Shown piece after piece: positions 30,840 through 43,900 of a stretch of 64,000 bases of DNA. How positions within the stretch are numbered: position 1 is the stretch's first letter; every line of letters starts with the position of its first letter. The stretch lies in the NCBI RefSeq assembly GCF_963678975.1, contig NC_089274.1, forward strand, positions 31,435,053 through 31,499,052. The letters run 5' to 3'. Position numbers and translations under genes: made by a program. Under the pieces are notes generated by a model. It made no database searches, had not been told where the DNA came from, and saw nothing but the letters and a program-made list of their open reading frames with translations. Source of the stretch: Dysidea avara. Its lineage: Eukaryota; Porifera; Demospongiae; Dictyoceratida; Dysideidae.

Positions 30840-32250
30840 GTTATCTCAGCTTATGGCGGATGACAAGTGGACACAGTTCATCAGCCATCAACGGTAAGAG
30901 TATGCATGGTCTGCTCTTATTATTTTGTATATTATCTCTTCAGAGGTACAGTTTCTTGTCGGACCTCTTAGTTCTACAGGTTGTCAGTGTACAACATCTG
31001 CAGTGTTAGTTTCCCTCAATGGCAGCTGGTACCTTTAAAGAATCTGGTAGTGACCATATGTGGATAGTTTTGTTCTTTTTTCACGGAGTTGTTCAACCTC
31101 TTCTAATTACTTACGCCTGATTGTGTTTTTATTCATTTTCTTTTCAATAGGGTAGGAATTACAGACTTAGTCTCAGTTCTAGGAGATTCTTCTTATTGCT
31201 AACATCTGTAAGTAAGTACACTGAGAGTGTCCAGTATACAATTTATATTTACCTTCGTTTAGGTTTGTGGAAACTAGTCTCATTTCTTCTGGGAACCGGT
31301 CTTATTTCTTCATGTTTTCCACTGCTTTTTACAGCTGACGGCTGCTACCTCATGTTCGTCTGGCACTGTAAATGAGTTGAGTGCTTTCAAGAACCTGTTC
31401 CATCTTGTTTATCCTTATTTCACTGATCATGCTCGTATTGCTAACCAAAGTAAGTTCACTGAGAGTATGCAAATTATAGTATATTTAGTCTTGTTTCAAT
31501 AATATTGTACTTAGTGATTAAAAGATTCTTGGACTTGGTTATCAGTGTATCAGATGCTTCTTGTGAGCTTACGTAACAGACATAAAATTGTGGCATGGTA
31601 GGAGTATTTTTGTGAGTTTTGGGTATGGGCGAATGTCAGATGAAGATTTTTGAGCAGTTATATCTCAGCCAAGAGTGAATAAATCAAACTCTAACTAGCA
31701 GGTATGTTTATACATTAGCCAAAAGAATAGGGATTTGACATAAATCAATGCTTGAATGTACTTATTTTAACACTTTATAACCATACCTGCTAGTTACAGC
31801 TTGATATCATTGTTCTTGGCTGAGATATAACTGTTCAAAAATCTTTGTCTGATATTAGCTCAACAAAGTCGCATACTAAGTGGCCGTTTTATGTCTGGTT
31901 AGACTCACTGATAACAACTGTAACTACACCAAGTAATCCAGAATATGAATTATGTTTGTCTCCATTTAGGTTGTGAGACCTGGTCGTATCAGACTTGTAT
32001 TAGTTCTACATGGACTGTCAGTCTCAGACTCGGTCTCACTTTCACAAGATTGTTACAAACTGTAAGTACAATGATTTTTCAGTATACGCATTATATTACC
32101 ATCTTTAATAGAGTAGCCGCCATTCTACATGGTAGTACTAGGTTTCCAGACAAGATCTCGGTTTTACGAGATTCTTATTGTTACTAACTGTAAGTCCAAC
32201 GATTGTCCAGAATACACATGATATTTACCATCTTTGTATTAGAGCTGTGG
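30840..32250 (+). other. Diverged repeats with intron-like spacers; unknown locus
   Basis: Five segments begin GTAAGT or a variant and end in TTTAG or ATAG after 39-55 bases: 31208-31262, 31450-31488, 31920-31969, 32062-32111, 32190-32242. The segments between share words such as GAGATTCTTATTG, TGTGAGACC and TCTCAG. Upstream, ATG 30853 opens MADDKWTQFISHQR, followed by GTAAGAG (30894) and a pyrimidine-rich acceptor at 31150. Splicing that pair gives a stop after 16 more codons. It may be a decayed tandem-exon gene or a non-coding transcript. Confidence 0.35.
31577..31897. mobile_element. CAGACATAAAA foldback element, copy 2
   Basis: Relative of 13378-13737, with ends CAGACATAAAATTGTGG and its complement GTTTTATGTCTG. 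It interrupts the diverged-repeat locus 30840-32250. Confidence 0.7.
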
Positions 32251-32289
32251 GACAGTTCTACCAGACGAGTAACAGATTGTCACAGAGTT

Positions 32290-32530
32290 TTACATATAGG
32301 GCTGGCATGATTGGGTGCATGTTTGTTTGTCTCTGTGTGTTCTATTAGAGTAAGTTCCTTCTCTTTGTAACTCCATGATGTTGAATGCTTGCCTAAATTA
32401 TGAAAACAATTAGCTAGGAAGTGTGCACCTGTGTGTTAAGTTATTATTGCTCAAGCTTTTACTTGCAGTATAACTACAACAAATTTGTTGATGTCATTAC
32501 AGTGTCAGCATGATAAGACAGCACTACATA
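32290..32530 (+). repeat. Direct repeat R5, copy 1
   Basis: Shares AGGAAGTGTGCACCTGTGTG and GTGTTCTATTAGAGT with 35540-35790. Class unknown. From 32530 to 33000 I see nothing recognisable. Confidence 0.6.
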
Positions 32531-32999
32531 ATACAATATAGCCATAGTTTGTTTATGTCAATGGTACAGCCTCTATCCAGTCATTGGTTTGTTGAAAACC
32601 TTGATAATAAGGCCACTTTATTTTTATGGCCAAGATTTTCAGTAATAGGGCCACTTATCATGGGTCCCATAGGTTATTAACAAGGTTTCACTGTAGTAAA
32701 CTCATCAAGCTTCCAGCAGGAAGCTAGCTATATTACGGTTTCTAAGTTCATGTTGGAACACATACTGTAGAAATTTCATAGATTAAAATAAGCTTGATAC
32801 TGTATAATTATGTACTTGGTTGAATGCTGTAGTAGCCGCACTCGAGTGGTGCAGCAATTGATTTTGATAATGAGGGCTTCAATATTGTTTTCAAACATTG
32901 AGTGGTGGTCAAATTTGAATGGTCCCAACATAGATATTTAGAACTAAACACCACAGCATTTAACCAAGTAATGTATACATAGCAATTGCAATGTTAATA

Positions 33000-33252
<253 letters not shown>

Positions 33253-33491
33253 TTTCCATTTCCATTGGTAAGCTACAATGTGTTTGTGCTCAAGCAATTG
33301 TTTAATTAAAGACTGAGCAATGCTTACTAGTGTATCAGGAGAGAATTGGAAATGCCAATTATACTGTATAACAGATAATATTCAGTAATGACAAACCATG
33401 CAAGCATTATGAAGTAACAAAATACCAGTAAAATAATCTCTGTATAGATGTGTTTTATACAAGTACATACACCCGTACAATGCAATGCATG

Positions 33492-33776
33492 TTAGCTGTC
33501 AGAGTCTGTTGTGTTTGGCTGCACTTTGTTATCAAAATTAACTTGACTGATTGATTTATTGTATTCTTCAGCTAGTTTCCGAGCCCATTCGGGTATCGTA
33601 CTTTCTTGAGCTGGTGCAGATTTTGCTCTAGCTCTTCTCATGGATGAAGTAAGTGGTACTTGAAGACTTTCAGCTGTAGATGACTGTGATTGTCTTCCAC
33701 TATGGGGATCTGACTCTGGACTACTTAGTACATCACTTATGTCATCACAAACTTCAACAGAAATTTCCACTGGTAC
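33492..33776 (-). CDS. SH3 gene last exon l
   Basis: 285 nt after CTTATATAG, starting VPVEISVEVCDD, with a Ser/Pro-rich middle and the C-terminal helix-like IPEWARKLAEEYNKSI. The stop is at 33492-33494. It is separated from exon k by an 11.9-kb intron. Confidence 0.88.
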   Translation of the reverse strand, partial: VPVEISVEVCDDISDVLSSPESDPHSGRQSQSSTAESLQVPLTSSMRRARAKSAPAQESTIPEWARKLAEEYNKSISQVNFDNKVQPNTTDSDS

Positions 33777-34961
33777 CTATATAAGTATTGACAGAACAAT
33801 TTCATACTGTTGGTATTGAAAGGTACCAATACAATGGAACCTGTGTTAGTGGTCACTAGGAGTAAGCAGCCACCATTGTATAGCTGCCATGGTCATGAGG
33901 TCCCAATATTTTCCCATACAAATGTATGTTGTATTAAGCGGTCATCTATCTAATGTGTATAACAGCCAGCCAAGAATTCACCTATGAATTCACTGTATTT
34001 GTATTATATCTCTATATAGCAGTGACTGCCATAATCATGCTATATACTGAATATTGGAAAATCACCTGTAAAAGTGCATTATTGAGTCACAGAAATAAAC
34101 GTATTTTTAAAGCATTTTTCACCAGCTCTGGAAACTATGTATATGGAATTTTCACTTAAGATGGAGCTATTCATGACCTTCAAGAGTATCCGGTGGCCAA
34201 GTAATCCTTGTAGAATTTCCTGCCACTTTAGATATACTTCAAAATAGACAGACATGGTAATTACAATGCTGCTGACTGCCCTGTGCAGATTTTTCTCTAT
34301 AACAGCCACCTGTATTATGTGAACGAATTTGCAAAAACCTGACACAATTGTGCAAGTCTAAATTACATGGGTATGAGTTTTTATTGTTAGACCCTTTCTT
34401 CATTAAGAAAAAACAGTCAAACAGAACTTTTTTAGTACAGAAGTATTTCTTATTTTCCTACTCAAGGGAAGTTCGAAAATCTTCATTGTAGTAGACCCAA
34501 GGATATGCAAGTTATATGCATTTGTTTATACTCACATTTAAATGATAGTACATGATCAATCTTTCTTCACTAATTTACCTTTGTATGTAGTGAAGAAAGG
34601 TGGTATAAGGAAAAACATACAACCCAATAATCGATTTCCAGTGAGCACAGTGGTGCAGATTTCATGTCATTCTTCTCAGGGGCGGTGGAGCAGGCCAAAG
34701 AGTGAGGGGGCCAAGCCAACTGTAAGTTGAAGACCAAAAAAAAAGGGGGGTCACAGCCTGCTGACAATAGCTGCTCTCCGCCAATTATATCTCCTTATTT
34801 ATAACTACACATACGTAGCTAAGTCATATGTCATCTATGGCTAAGTAGCTTGCTACACTGCTTCTCTGAATACTGTAACTGCTAAATTAGAGTATCCAGA
34901 TCCTGACTGTTCTATTAGAGTATCTTGATTTTTTTGCAAACAGTGTCCCATAAAAATGTGT

Positions 34962-34992
<31 letters not shown>

Positions 34993-37900
34993 CTCGAGCC
35001 CCTCCCCCTGTCTCCACCGCCTATGATTCTGCTTGTAAGTATACAACTATTTCTGTAATTTATTTTCCTTATACAGTGTACTATACAGTGGTTGGGGTGC
35101 AGAAGAAAATTTGAGCCACATTCCTGTCAAAACCATGATCAGCATAAACATGTAGAATTCCCAGGGTTTGATTCCTGCCCATGACAACATTTTCTTAGTT
35201 ATTTTCTTCTCAGTGCCACTTTTTCATGGCTTACTTTTTATGTGTCAGCTATTGGCGATGCTTACCAATCTGTAAATGTATTAACATGATTCATGCACAA
35301 AATAAAGTGTTCATCATTTGGCTACCTCACAGAGTTTATTGCAAAAACTTTACATGCTTTTCTTGAAGGCCATGATGTGGAGAAATCTTTAACAGCATTC
35401 TGTTGCAAACTACAGGACAAAAAGTTCAGCTGGCTATTGCAGTTACTGCAGTATAGGCTTTTGGGTTTGAATGGCACAGCTTTTTTCATTTTTATACTTA
35501 ACTTTTTTTGCTTAGAACTTCATATGGACTGCATATAATAGCATATTTAGGGCAGGCATGGGTAGGCCGATTGAGTGCACGTTTGTCTGTTCCATGTGTT
35601 CTACTAGAGTGAGCACCTTCTAAGCACCTTCTATTTAGCCAGGAAGTGTGCACCTGTGTGTTAATTCTCAAACCTTTATTGCAGTATAGCTACAGTGAAT
35701 AGCACTACTCTGAACACTTTTTGTACAAATTCATTTCTCTTTATTGACCATGTCACAGTGCCTACATGACAGGGCAGGTAATTACTAGCACCACCTAGTT
35801 TGCACTAGTGCTGTGAACTTGCAGAGTTTATTAAAACCGGTTATTGGAAGGTGAATAATTGGATATTGACTGGTTATTGTCTGATTGTAGATTAGCAGAC
35901 ATAATGGTACTCAACATGCCTGTTGGAAAGATTAAGGGTGGTACCAAAGTGACCATCAACATCCTGCCTTACAATAACAGTTATTGCAATCACATATTTT
36001 TACATGCTTCGAGGTTATGTCATGATGTTAACATTTGTCAGCAGGGGTAATTTGTTGTTTACCAAGTGGGTGGGCAAAACCTGTTTAATAACCGGTTTTT
36101 CCATACCAGTACACAACACTAGTTTGCACGTGTCTTGATAATAATTGTTGGTTAGTGGTTCTGCTGTTTAGTTAGCCTATTGGGCTGCATAATGGAATAA
36201 GGTGAAATATACAATCGATATGCATGTTACACTTTAGCATACTATTTGAGTATTGCTCAACAGCATAATGGCTGTTATCAAAGCATAATACTTATGAAGG
36301 ACACTGTTTCTTCTTTGTCTTAGTATTTTTTTATACAACTGAACCAAAACAAATTCAGGCACAAAGAGCACAAGCTAATAAAGTGTGTTTCCTGCTAGTA
36401 AACTTATTATATCAAAAAGTGGCAGCCAAGAAATAACTGCAGTGATATTATTATCTAATCCAAAACAGCCAAGCTGTAAAAAAAGATTGCGGCCCTCAAA
36501 ACGGCTATGGTGAAAAAAGATGTGAAATCCAAGGTGGCAGCTAAGAAATGGCTGTGATGGTAGGTTAATGGTGAAAATTTTAATAACGACAATTCAGGTG
36601 AATCTTGTGCCGCTTGGTCTTGGTACAAAATTCACCTGAATTGTTAATAAAATTTTTACCATTAACATACCATCACAGCCATTTCTTGGCTGCCACCTTG
36701 GATTTCACATCTTTTTTCACCATAGCCTTTTTGAGGGCCACACACTTTTTTTACAGCTTGGCTATTTTGGATTAGATTTTACTTCTTTTGTATTTGTATA
36801 CCCCAAAGCCAGCATATGGCGGCCTTGGGGCTTTTTTCACCTATCTTTTTTCTTTACCACAGGAAGAAAAAAAAGATGAAGCAGATTCTAAATACTTTAA
36901 CTATTTCTGATTTTATCAGTAAATGTACAAATCAAACCGTACGGTCGTACTGTTTAATAAGTAGGTGTGGTATATTTAGTAACTATTATGATGTAATTGT
37001 AATGCGCATTAATTAGATGTAGAATATTCTAGAACTAGGCTAGCACGTGTTGTATTCTATTTGTTTTAATGTAACTTGCTGTGCTGTTGCGTGATTGACA
37101 CTGATCATTATTATTGTGATTATTATCGAAACCCGCTAAACAGTACACTGGTGACGAGGATGGCGGCATCACAACTGGCAGTATGAACGCTTTCGACCCC
37201 GACACGGATGATTGGACCGCGTATGTGGAAAGACTAGAATCATTTTTCGTCGCTAATGAAATTAAAGACGAGAAGAAAGTGTCGGTTCTAGTAACCTTTC
37301 TGGGAGCGAAGGCTTACGAACTGTTATGATCAATCATCGCGCCAGCAAAACCAGCTACTAAGAATTACGCCGACCTGATTAAAGCAATGCAGACTCACCT
37401 GGGTCCAAAACCATTGACGATTGCCCAGTGAAGATGACCCTCGACACTGGAGCTGCAGTTTCAGTTATCTCATCTGAGATGTGCCAGGAACTGTTACCAC
37501 AATTGACACTTAAACAGTCCAACTTGTTATTGAAAACCTATACTGGTGAGCCTCTGAAGTTAGAAGGGGAGGCGACTGTTAATGTCAGCTACCAAGGACA
37601 GCGGTTCACATTACCATTAGTAGTTGTAACAGGCAATGGACCACCCTTATTTGGTCGTAATTGGCTCCAACATGTTAAACTCAATTGGAAAGAAATCAAG
37701 TATGTTTCCACAACTGTTGATGGACTACTCCACAAGTATCGTGCTCTATTCAAGGATGAGTTAGGTACAATGACAGGAGTACAAGCACGACTTTCTGTCA
37801 AGCCTGATTCAACACCCAAGTTTTGTAGGGCAAGGGCCACTCCTTATGCTCTTCATGAAGCCATTGGAAAAGATTTGACACGTCTTCAACAAATGGGTGT

Positions 37901-40900
37901 AATCGAGAGTGTGAAATACAGTGATTGGGCTACACCTGTAGTACCAGTGCCCAAGCCAGATGGCACAGTTCGACTTTGTAGCGATTTTAAAGTAACAGTG
38001 AACCCTGTTTTACAGATTGACAAATATCCAATTCCTAAGCCAGAAGACTTATTGACGGTGCTTGCAGGTGGCCAGAAATTTTCCAAACTTGATTTGTCCC
38101 AGGCTTACCAGCAAATGTTGCTGCACCCTGATGACCGAAAGTATACAACAATTAACACTCATCTGGGCCTGTTTCAGTATACACGTCTGCCATTTGGCAT
38201 TGCGTCAGCACCTGCAATCTTTCAACATCAGATGGAAAAGATCCTACAATGCATTCCTAACATTGCTTGCTATTTGGACGATGTGTTGATTACTGGCAAG
38301 GATGACAGTGAACATGTGGCGACGCTAGAGAAAGTGTTTGAGCGCTTGTACCAATGGGGATTACATTTGAAGAAAAGTAAATGTGAGTTTTTGAAAGAAA
38401 CTGTACAGTACCTAGGATATGTAGTGGATGCACAAGGGTTGCACACTGCCCTTGATAAGATTCGAGCAATCACAGATGCTCCCAGTCCTAAAAATCAGCA
38501 GCAGTTGAGAGCTTTCTTAGGCCTTGTGAACTATTATGGAACGTTTTTACCATCATTGTCCACTACAACTCACCCTCTCAACCAACTACTTTGACACAAC
38601 ATACAATGGAGTTGGTCTGATGCTTGTGAATCTTCATTTCAGAAACTCAAATCTCAACTTTCAGCCCAACCAGTCCTAGCTCACTATGACTCATCGTTCG
38701 TTACCCCTGAAGTTAGCCTGTGACGCATCACCCTACAGGGTTGGTGCAGTTATATCTCATTTAATGCCCTCAGGTGAAGAAAAACCCATAGCTTTTGGCT
38801 CAAGAACATTGTCGAAAGCTGAGCAAAACTACGCTCAAGTCGAAAAAGAGGCCTTGGCGATAATTTTCGGTATCAAGAAGTTTCATCAATACATTTATGG
38901 TCATAAATTTCTGTTACTAACTGATCACAAGCCTCTCACCACAATCCTGAGTCCAAAAGCTGGTCTACCTGCACCTGCGGCAGCACGTCTACAGAGATGG
39001 GTTATCATTCTATCAGCCTACAACTATGACATTGTGTTTCGTCCAACCAAGAGCCATGCAAATGCTGACTGTTTGTCAAGACTTCCCCTAGGTGATTCTG
39101 TATTACCAACCAATGAAGACTCTGCAAGTCTCTTTAATGTTCAGCAGATTGGAACCTTACCAGTGACACCACAACAGTTACATTCTGAAACAGCAAAAGA
39201 TCCTCTGCTATCTAAAGTATTACTGTACACCAAGAATGGTTGGCCACACACATTTAGTGAGGATTTACGTCCCTTCTACTGACGCAGGTTAGAAATTACT
39301 ATAGAATGTGCTTGCTTAATGTGGGATATGAAGGTAATTGTTCCTAATAAGCTGCAGGGAAGAGTATTGGAGGAACTCCATACAGGACACATGGGGATTG
39401 TCAAAATGAAATCTCTGGCAAGGACACATGTCTGGTGGCCAATTATAGACAAACAGATTGAAGAGATAGTACAGAAGTGTGTGAACCTTGCCAAAGTCTG
39501 AGAAACAAGCCACCACCAGCTACATTACATCCATGGACTTGGCCCACATGACCATGGCAACACTTACATGTGGACTTTGCCGGGCCATTTATGGATAGAT
39601 CCTACTTGATTATTGTTGATGCCCATTCCAAGTGGCTGAGGTAATTCCCATGGTAACGACCACAGCCGAGAGGACAATTGTGGAGCTGAGGAAGATATTT
39701 TCCACCCAAGGGTTACCTGAACAATTAGTTACAGACAACGGGGCACAGTTCACTTCTGCGTTATTTGAACAATTCCTACGAGAGAATGGAGTTAAACACA
39801 TCAGGTCAGCCCCTTACCATCCTTCCACCAATGGTGAGGCAGAAAGGTTTGTGCAAACATTCAAAAATGCAATGAAAGCTGCTAAGAATGACTCGGGTTC
39901 CTTTGACACCAAATTGACCAGATTTCTGATTGTGTATCGTAGTACTCCAAATACTACAACAGGAGAATCACCTGCCGAATTACTTTTTCGTCATCAGCTT
40001 CGTACCAGACTTAGTTTGTTGACACCGAACGTCTCAACGACCGTTGACAGGAAACAAACTGACCAGAAAAGCCATCATGACAAGAAAGTAAGGATAGACA
40101 GTTTGAATTGAACCAGCCTGTACTTGTCCAGAACCATAATGGAGACCCCAAGTGGGTTCCTGGAACTATACTGTCCAGGCTAGGCTCAAGGAATTATGAA
40201 GTACTAGTTGATGGCAAGGTCTGGAAAAGACATATTAATCAGTTGTTAAAGAAATGTGAATTGACGAAAGTTGACGAAAAGCAACCTGATAATGACGATT
40301 TGATGGACTTTGAACTGCAGTTCCCAATTGACGAACCTGACACATCAACTAATGAACCTGACACATCTGCCAGCCAGAGTTGGTACCCTACCAGAACTCG
40401 TCAACCTCCTGATAGACTAACTTACAATTAAGGAGGGAGAAACTGTGGTATATTTAGTAACTATTATGATGTAATTGTAATGCACATTAATTAGATGTAG
40501 AACTAGGCTAGCACGTGTTGTATTCTTTTTGCTTTAATGTAACTTGCTGTACTGTTGCGTGATTGACACTGATCATTATTATTGTGATTATTATCGAAAC
40601 CTGCTAAACACTACAGTAGGGATTGTGGTGAATGTTTCATGCACCGCCCAAAATTCTGCCTTTAAAAATCATCCTACAGTCATTTTACGTGGCGAAAATC
40701 ACCTTTACGGAATAGTACTAGTCCACATAATATATAAAACAGCACAAAACACAACAGCACAAAACACAGGTGGTCGGATATAAAGTTTTAAAAAATTGCC
40801 AAAAACTACAATTTTAGTCTCACTGCCTCACTCACTGCCTGACCACAGTCGCAAGCCTAGAGCCCAAGCGAAGCAGCACATTGTCACCATTTTACACCAC

Positions 40901-43900
40901 AACAACAAACTCACCGGTGGGATGTGCCTTTTGGGGTTCCGACGAGTGTACGCCTGTGCACCTTTCCTTTCCTTTTGTCTTCAATCAGGTTGGTTGTCTT
41001 CTTCTTCAAGCATCGAAACCATACCGAGGCATTAATTTTCCATATCAACACTTGTGTAGACCCCACAAAATTATTTCAGAAAGCGCTTATGCTGCTGAAA
41101 GAGTGGGGCACTTATAATTTCAAGTGTTGCACGTGAAACATTAAGGCTACTGAGTTGTCACTTTGACATTTGCTAACACCTGGACTGCAATTGATGAAGA
41201 GATTTGAGACGGACTGATACTCGACGGCTTGTTCCTCTGATCACACTGACCCAGCCACTCAGTACCGGACGGCGAGATCAGCGAGTCAGTGATTCATGTG
41301 ATTGGATAGTACTCGAGTTCATGCTGTTAGTTGAGACTAAGCGCCACACAACTGAAAGGGCCTGTTCGTTAGAACAACTTCCGGCCGGGGTGAATAGAAC
41401 GCGGACCATCGTACTGAGACAGGTCATAGATCTGAGCGCCACTGCTACTATGATCAAAGGTAAGCTATGCATGCTACTACGGGCCTATGTGCTTCCAATT
41501 TTGGCACAGTACATACTTCAATAAGCTGCAACTAGCTAGCTGTGCTACAAGAAAAAACTAAACAAACTAGAATTTAAAAATTGTTAATTTAAAAATGAAA
41601 TAGGAATTTATGCAACAAAACGTAGTGAAACAAGAGATGAATAATGGTATTACAGCATAGTTCGATGGAAAAGTCCCTACTTTGGCATTGAGCAAAATTA
41701 TAGCTAATGTGCCAAAGTATGGATTTTCCCATCAAGCTATGCTGTATTACCATCATTCATCTCTTGTTTCACTACTTGTTATTGCATAGATCCCTACTTC
41801 ATTTTAAATTAACAAGTTTTAAAATACTATATATAATGCATTATATTTATTACATGTCAATTATTCCGTACGGATAACTTGCTTGCAGCTGATCTCTTTA
41901 CTGGGTGACTTGAAATGTAGCTGAACTCTCTACAAGGTGATTTGCTTCTAGCTGATCTCTCTACAGGATGACTTGTTTCTAGCTGAACTCTCTATGGGAT
42001 GATTTGTTTTGTAGCTGAACTCTCTACAAGGTGATTTGTTTCTAGCTGATCTCTCCATTTTCTAGCCAATCTCTCTACAGTGTAACTTATTTACACACTA
42101 GCTGAACTCTCTACAGGGTGGTTTCTTTGTAGCGGAACTCTCCACAGGGTGATTTGTTTCTATCTAATCTCTCTACAGGGTTACTTTGTCTGGCTTATTG
42201 AACTCTCTACAGGGTGATCTGTTCGTAGCAGGGTGATTTGTTTGCAGCTGAACTCTCTACATGACGGTTTCATTGTAGCTGAACTCTCTACAAAGGTGAC
42301 TTCTTCTAGCTAATCTCTCAACAGAGTGATTTGTTTGTAGCTAAACTCTCTACAGGATGACTTGTTTCTAGCTGAACTCTCTACAGGGTGTGATCTGTTC
42401 GTAGCTGAACTCTCTGCAGGGTGATTTGTTTGCAGCTGAACTCTCTACATGATGGTTTCTTTGTAGTTGAACTCTCTACAAGGTGACTTCTTCTAGCTGA
42501 TTTCTCTACAGGGTGACTTGTTTCTAAGTTAAATCTCTACAGGGTGACTTGCCTGTAGCTGAATTGTCTATCAGATTAACTGTTTGTAGCTGAATCCCCT
42601 ACAGAATAACTTGTAATATAATATAATTCTATAATGGAGTAAGTTATAAACGTAGTTGAATGCTCTATTAGAGTGACTATTCTATTAGAGTATCTAGATC
42701 TCGCATTTGCTACACGTAGTTGCCTTTCGAATCATAACTCAGTGGTTTGTATTCCGATTCTTCTGTACTACTGCAAGCACTTTCTATGATGATTATTCCA
42801 GCTACATATTGATTTTTAGCTCATTGCTCTAAGCGGTTTGCCTAGTAGGTGTGAAAACTAATAGTTTTGATTCATAAAAATCGATCGCATAATTGGGACA
42901 CAGGTTGGGTTTTGTGTCATATCTCCATGGTCTTTATCTTGATTCCTACAAAAAGGCACTCCTACAATGGTTACTCCATCTACATAGCAATTTTCAACTC
43001 ATTCCTCAAAGGGGTTTACCCTGTAGGCATGACAGACCTTTGACCTTATTTTACTCAAATAATCGGTGATAACTCCATGAATGTTCTTCAGATTTCTACC
43101 AAAGTTGGTACTGAGATCCGCCTTAATGAGCCCTTTAAGTGTGCCAAATGTCAGCCCGATTGGAACACGCATTGGTGTTTTATAGTGGATTTTGCAAAGT
43201 GTGCGAAATGAAGAAAAAAAACAAAGAAATTAAAACAAAATATTGTTTGCCCGTATCTCGGAAATGGCTGGAGCGATTTTCTTCAAATTTGGTATGTAGA
43301 CTCCCCTAACTGGCTGACACTTCTCTAGCAAATTTGGTTTCAATTGGATTAGGGATCACAGAGCTACATAAGTGTGAAAATTGCATTTTCTTTCTTCCTG
43401 TTAATATACTCATGGTGTGGCACACTGGCTTCTTGGGCTGCATGACACACTACCGTGTCTTGATTACAATAGTATCACTGTAGTATTTCTTGGCCACCAC
43501 CCTTTGATATCCCTTATACTAGCCCGAGCCTAAATTCAGATTTTTACCTTAGTTTACTGAGGGTTGCTAGTTTATGTAGGTGGGAGGCATGACAACCAAT
43601 CATACTACGTAGATGATTTTTTTTGAGAAAAGTGCACTTTGCTTGCTGCTTCTTTATGCAAACCAAATGAAGATTGGACTGTAAATGCACTGATGAAGCT
43701 AAAAACTGTGAGAAAATGATGGTAGTTCTATTGATATATAAACCGTTACTTTTAGCATCTCTTTGGGAGCACTGAGATTTGGGGTAAGTAGAATTCGAGG
43801 AAAACGGGAACAGAAAGTTGGAACGGGAATGACCCACAGAAAATGCCTGATAAAAGGTCATCATATAATACATAGGCTGGATTTTACACCACAATGTTTG

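Larger units (their letters stand above)
36961..40620 (+). mobile_element. Ty3/gypsy-type LTR retrotransposon, defective
   Basis: Left LTR 36966-37147 and right LTR 40444-40615 begin TGTGGTATATTTAG and end TACA. They are flanked by perfect 5-bp duplications GTAGG (36961-36965, 40616-40620). A purine tract AAGGAGGGAGAAAC precedes the right LTR. The order gag, protease, RT, RNase H, integrase is that of Ty3/gypsy elements. The LTRs differ by about seven substitutions and a 10-bp deletion in the right copy. It is inserted in a copy of repeat R3. It cannot make a full polyprotein. Confidence 0.95.

Noticed and set aside
36966-40615. Possible active retrotransposon
   Set aside because: Gag is mostly deleted and pol has several stops and frameshifts.
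41204-41524. 106-codon plus-strand frame
   Set aside because: It lies in repeat R3; the reverse copy at 51500-51900 does not keep the frame.
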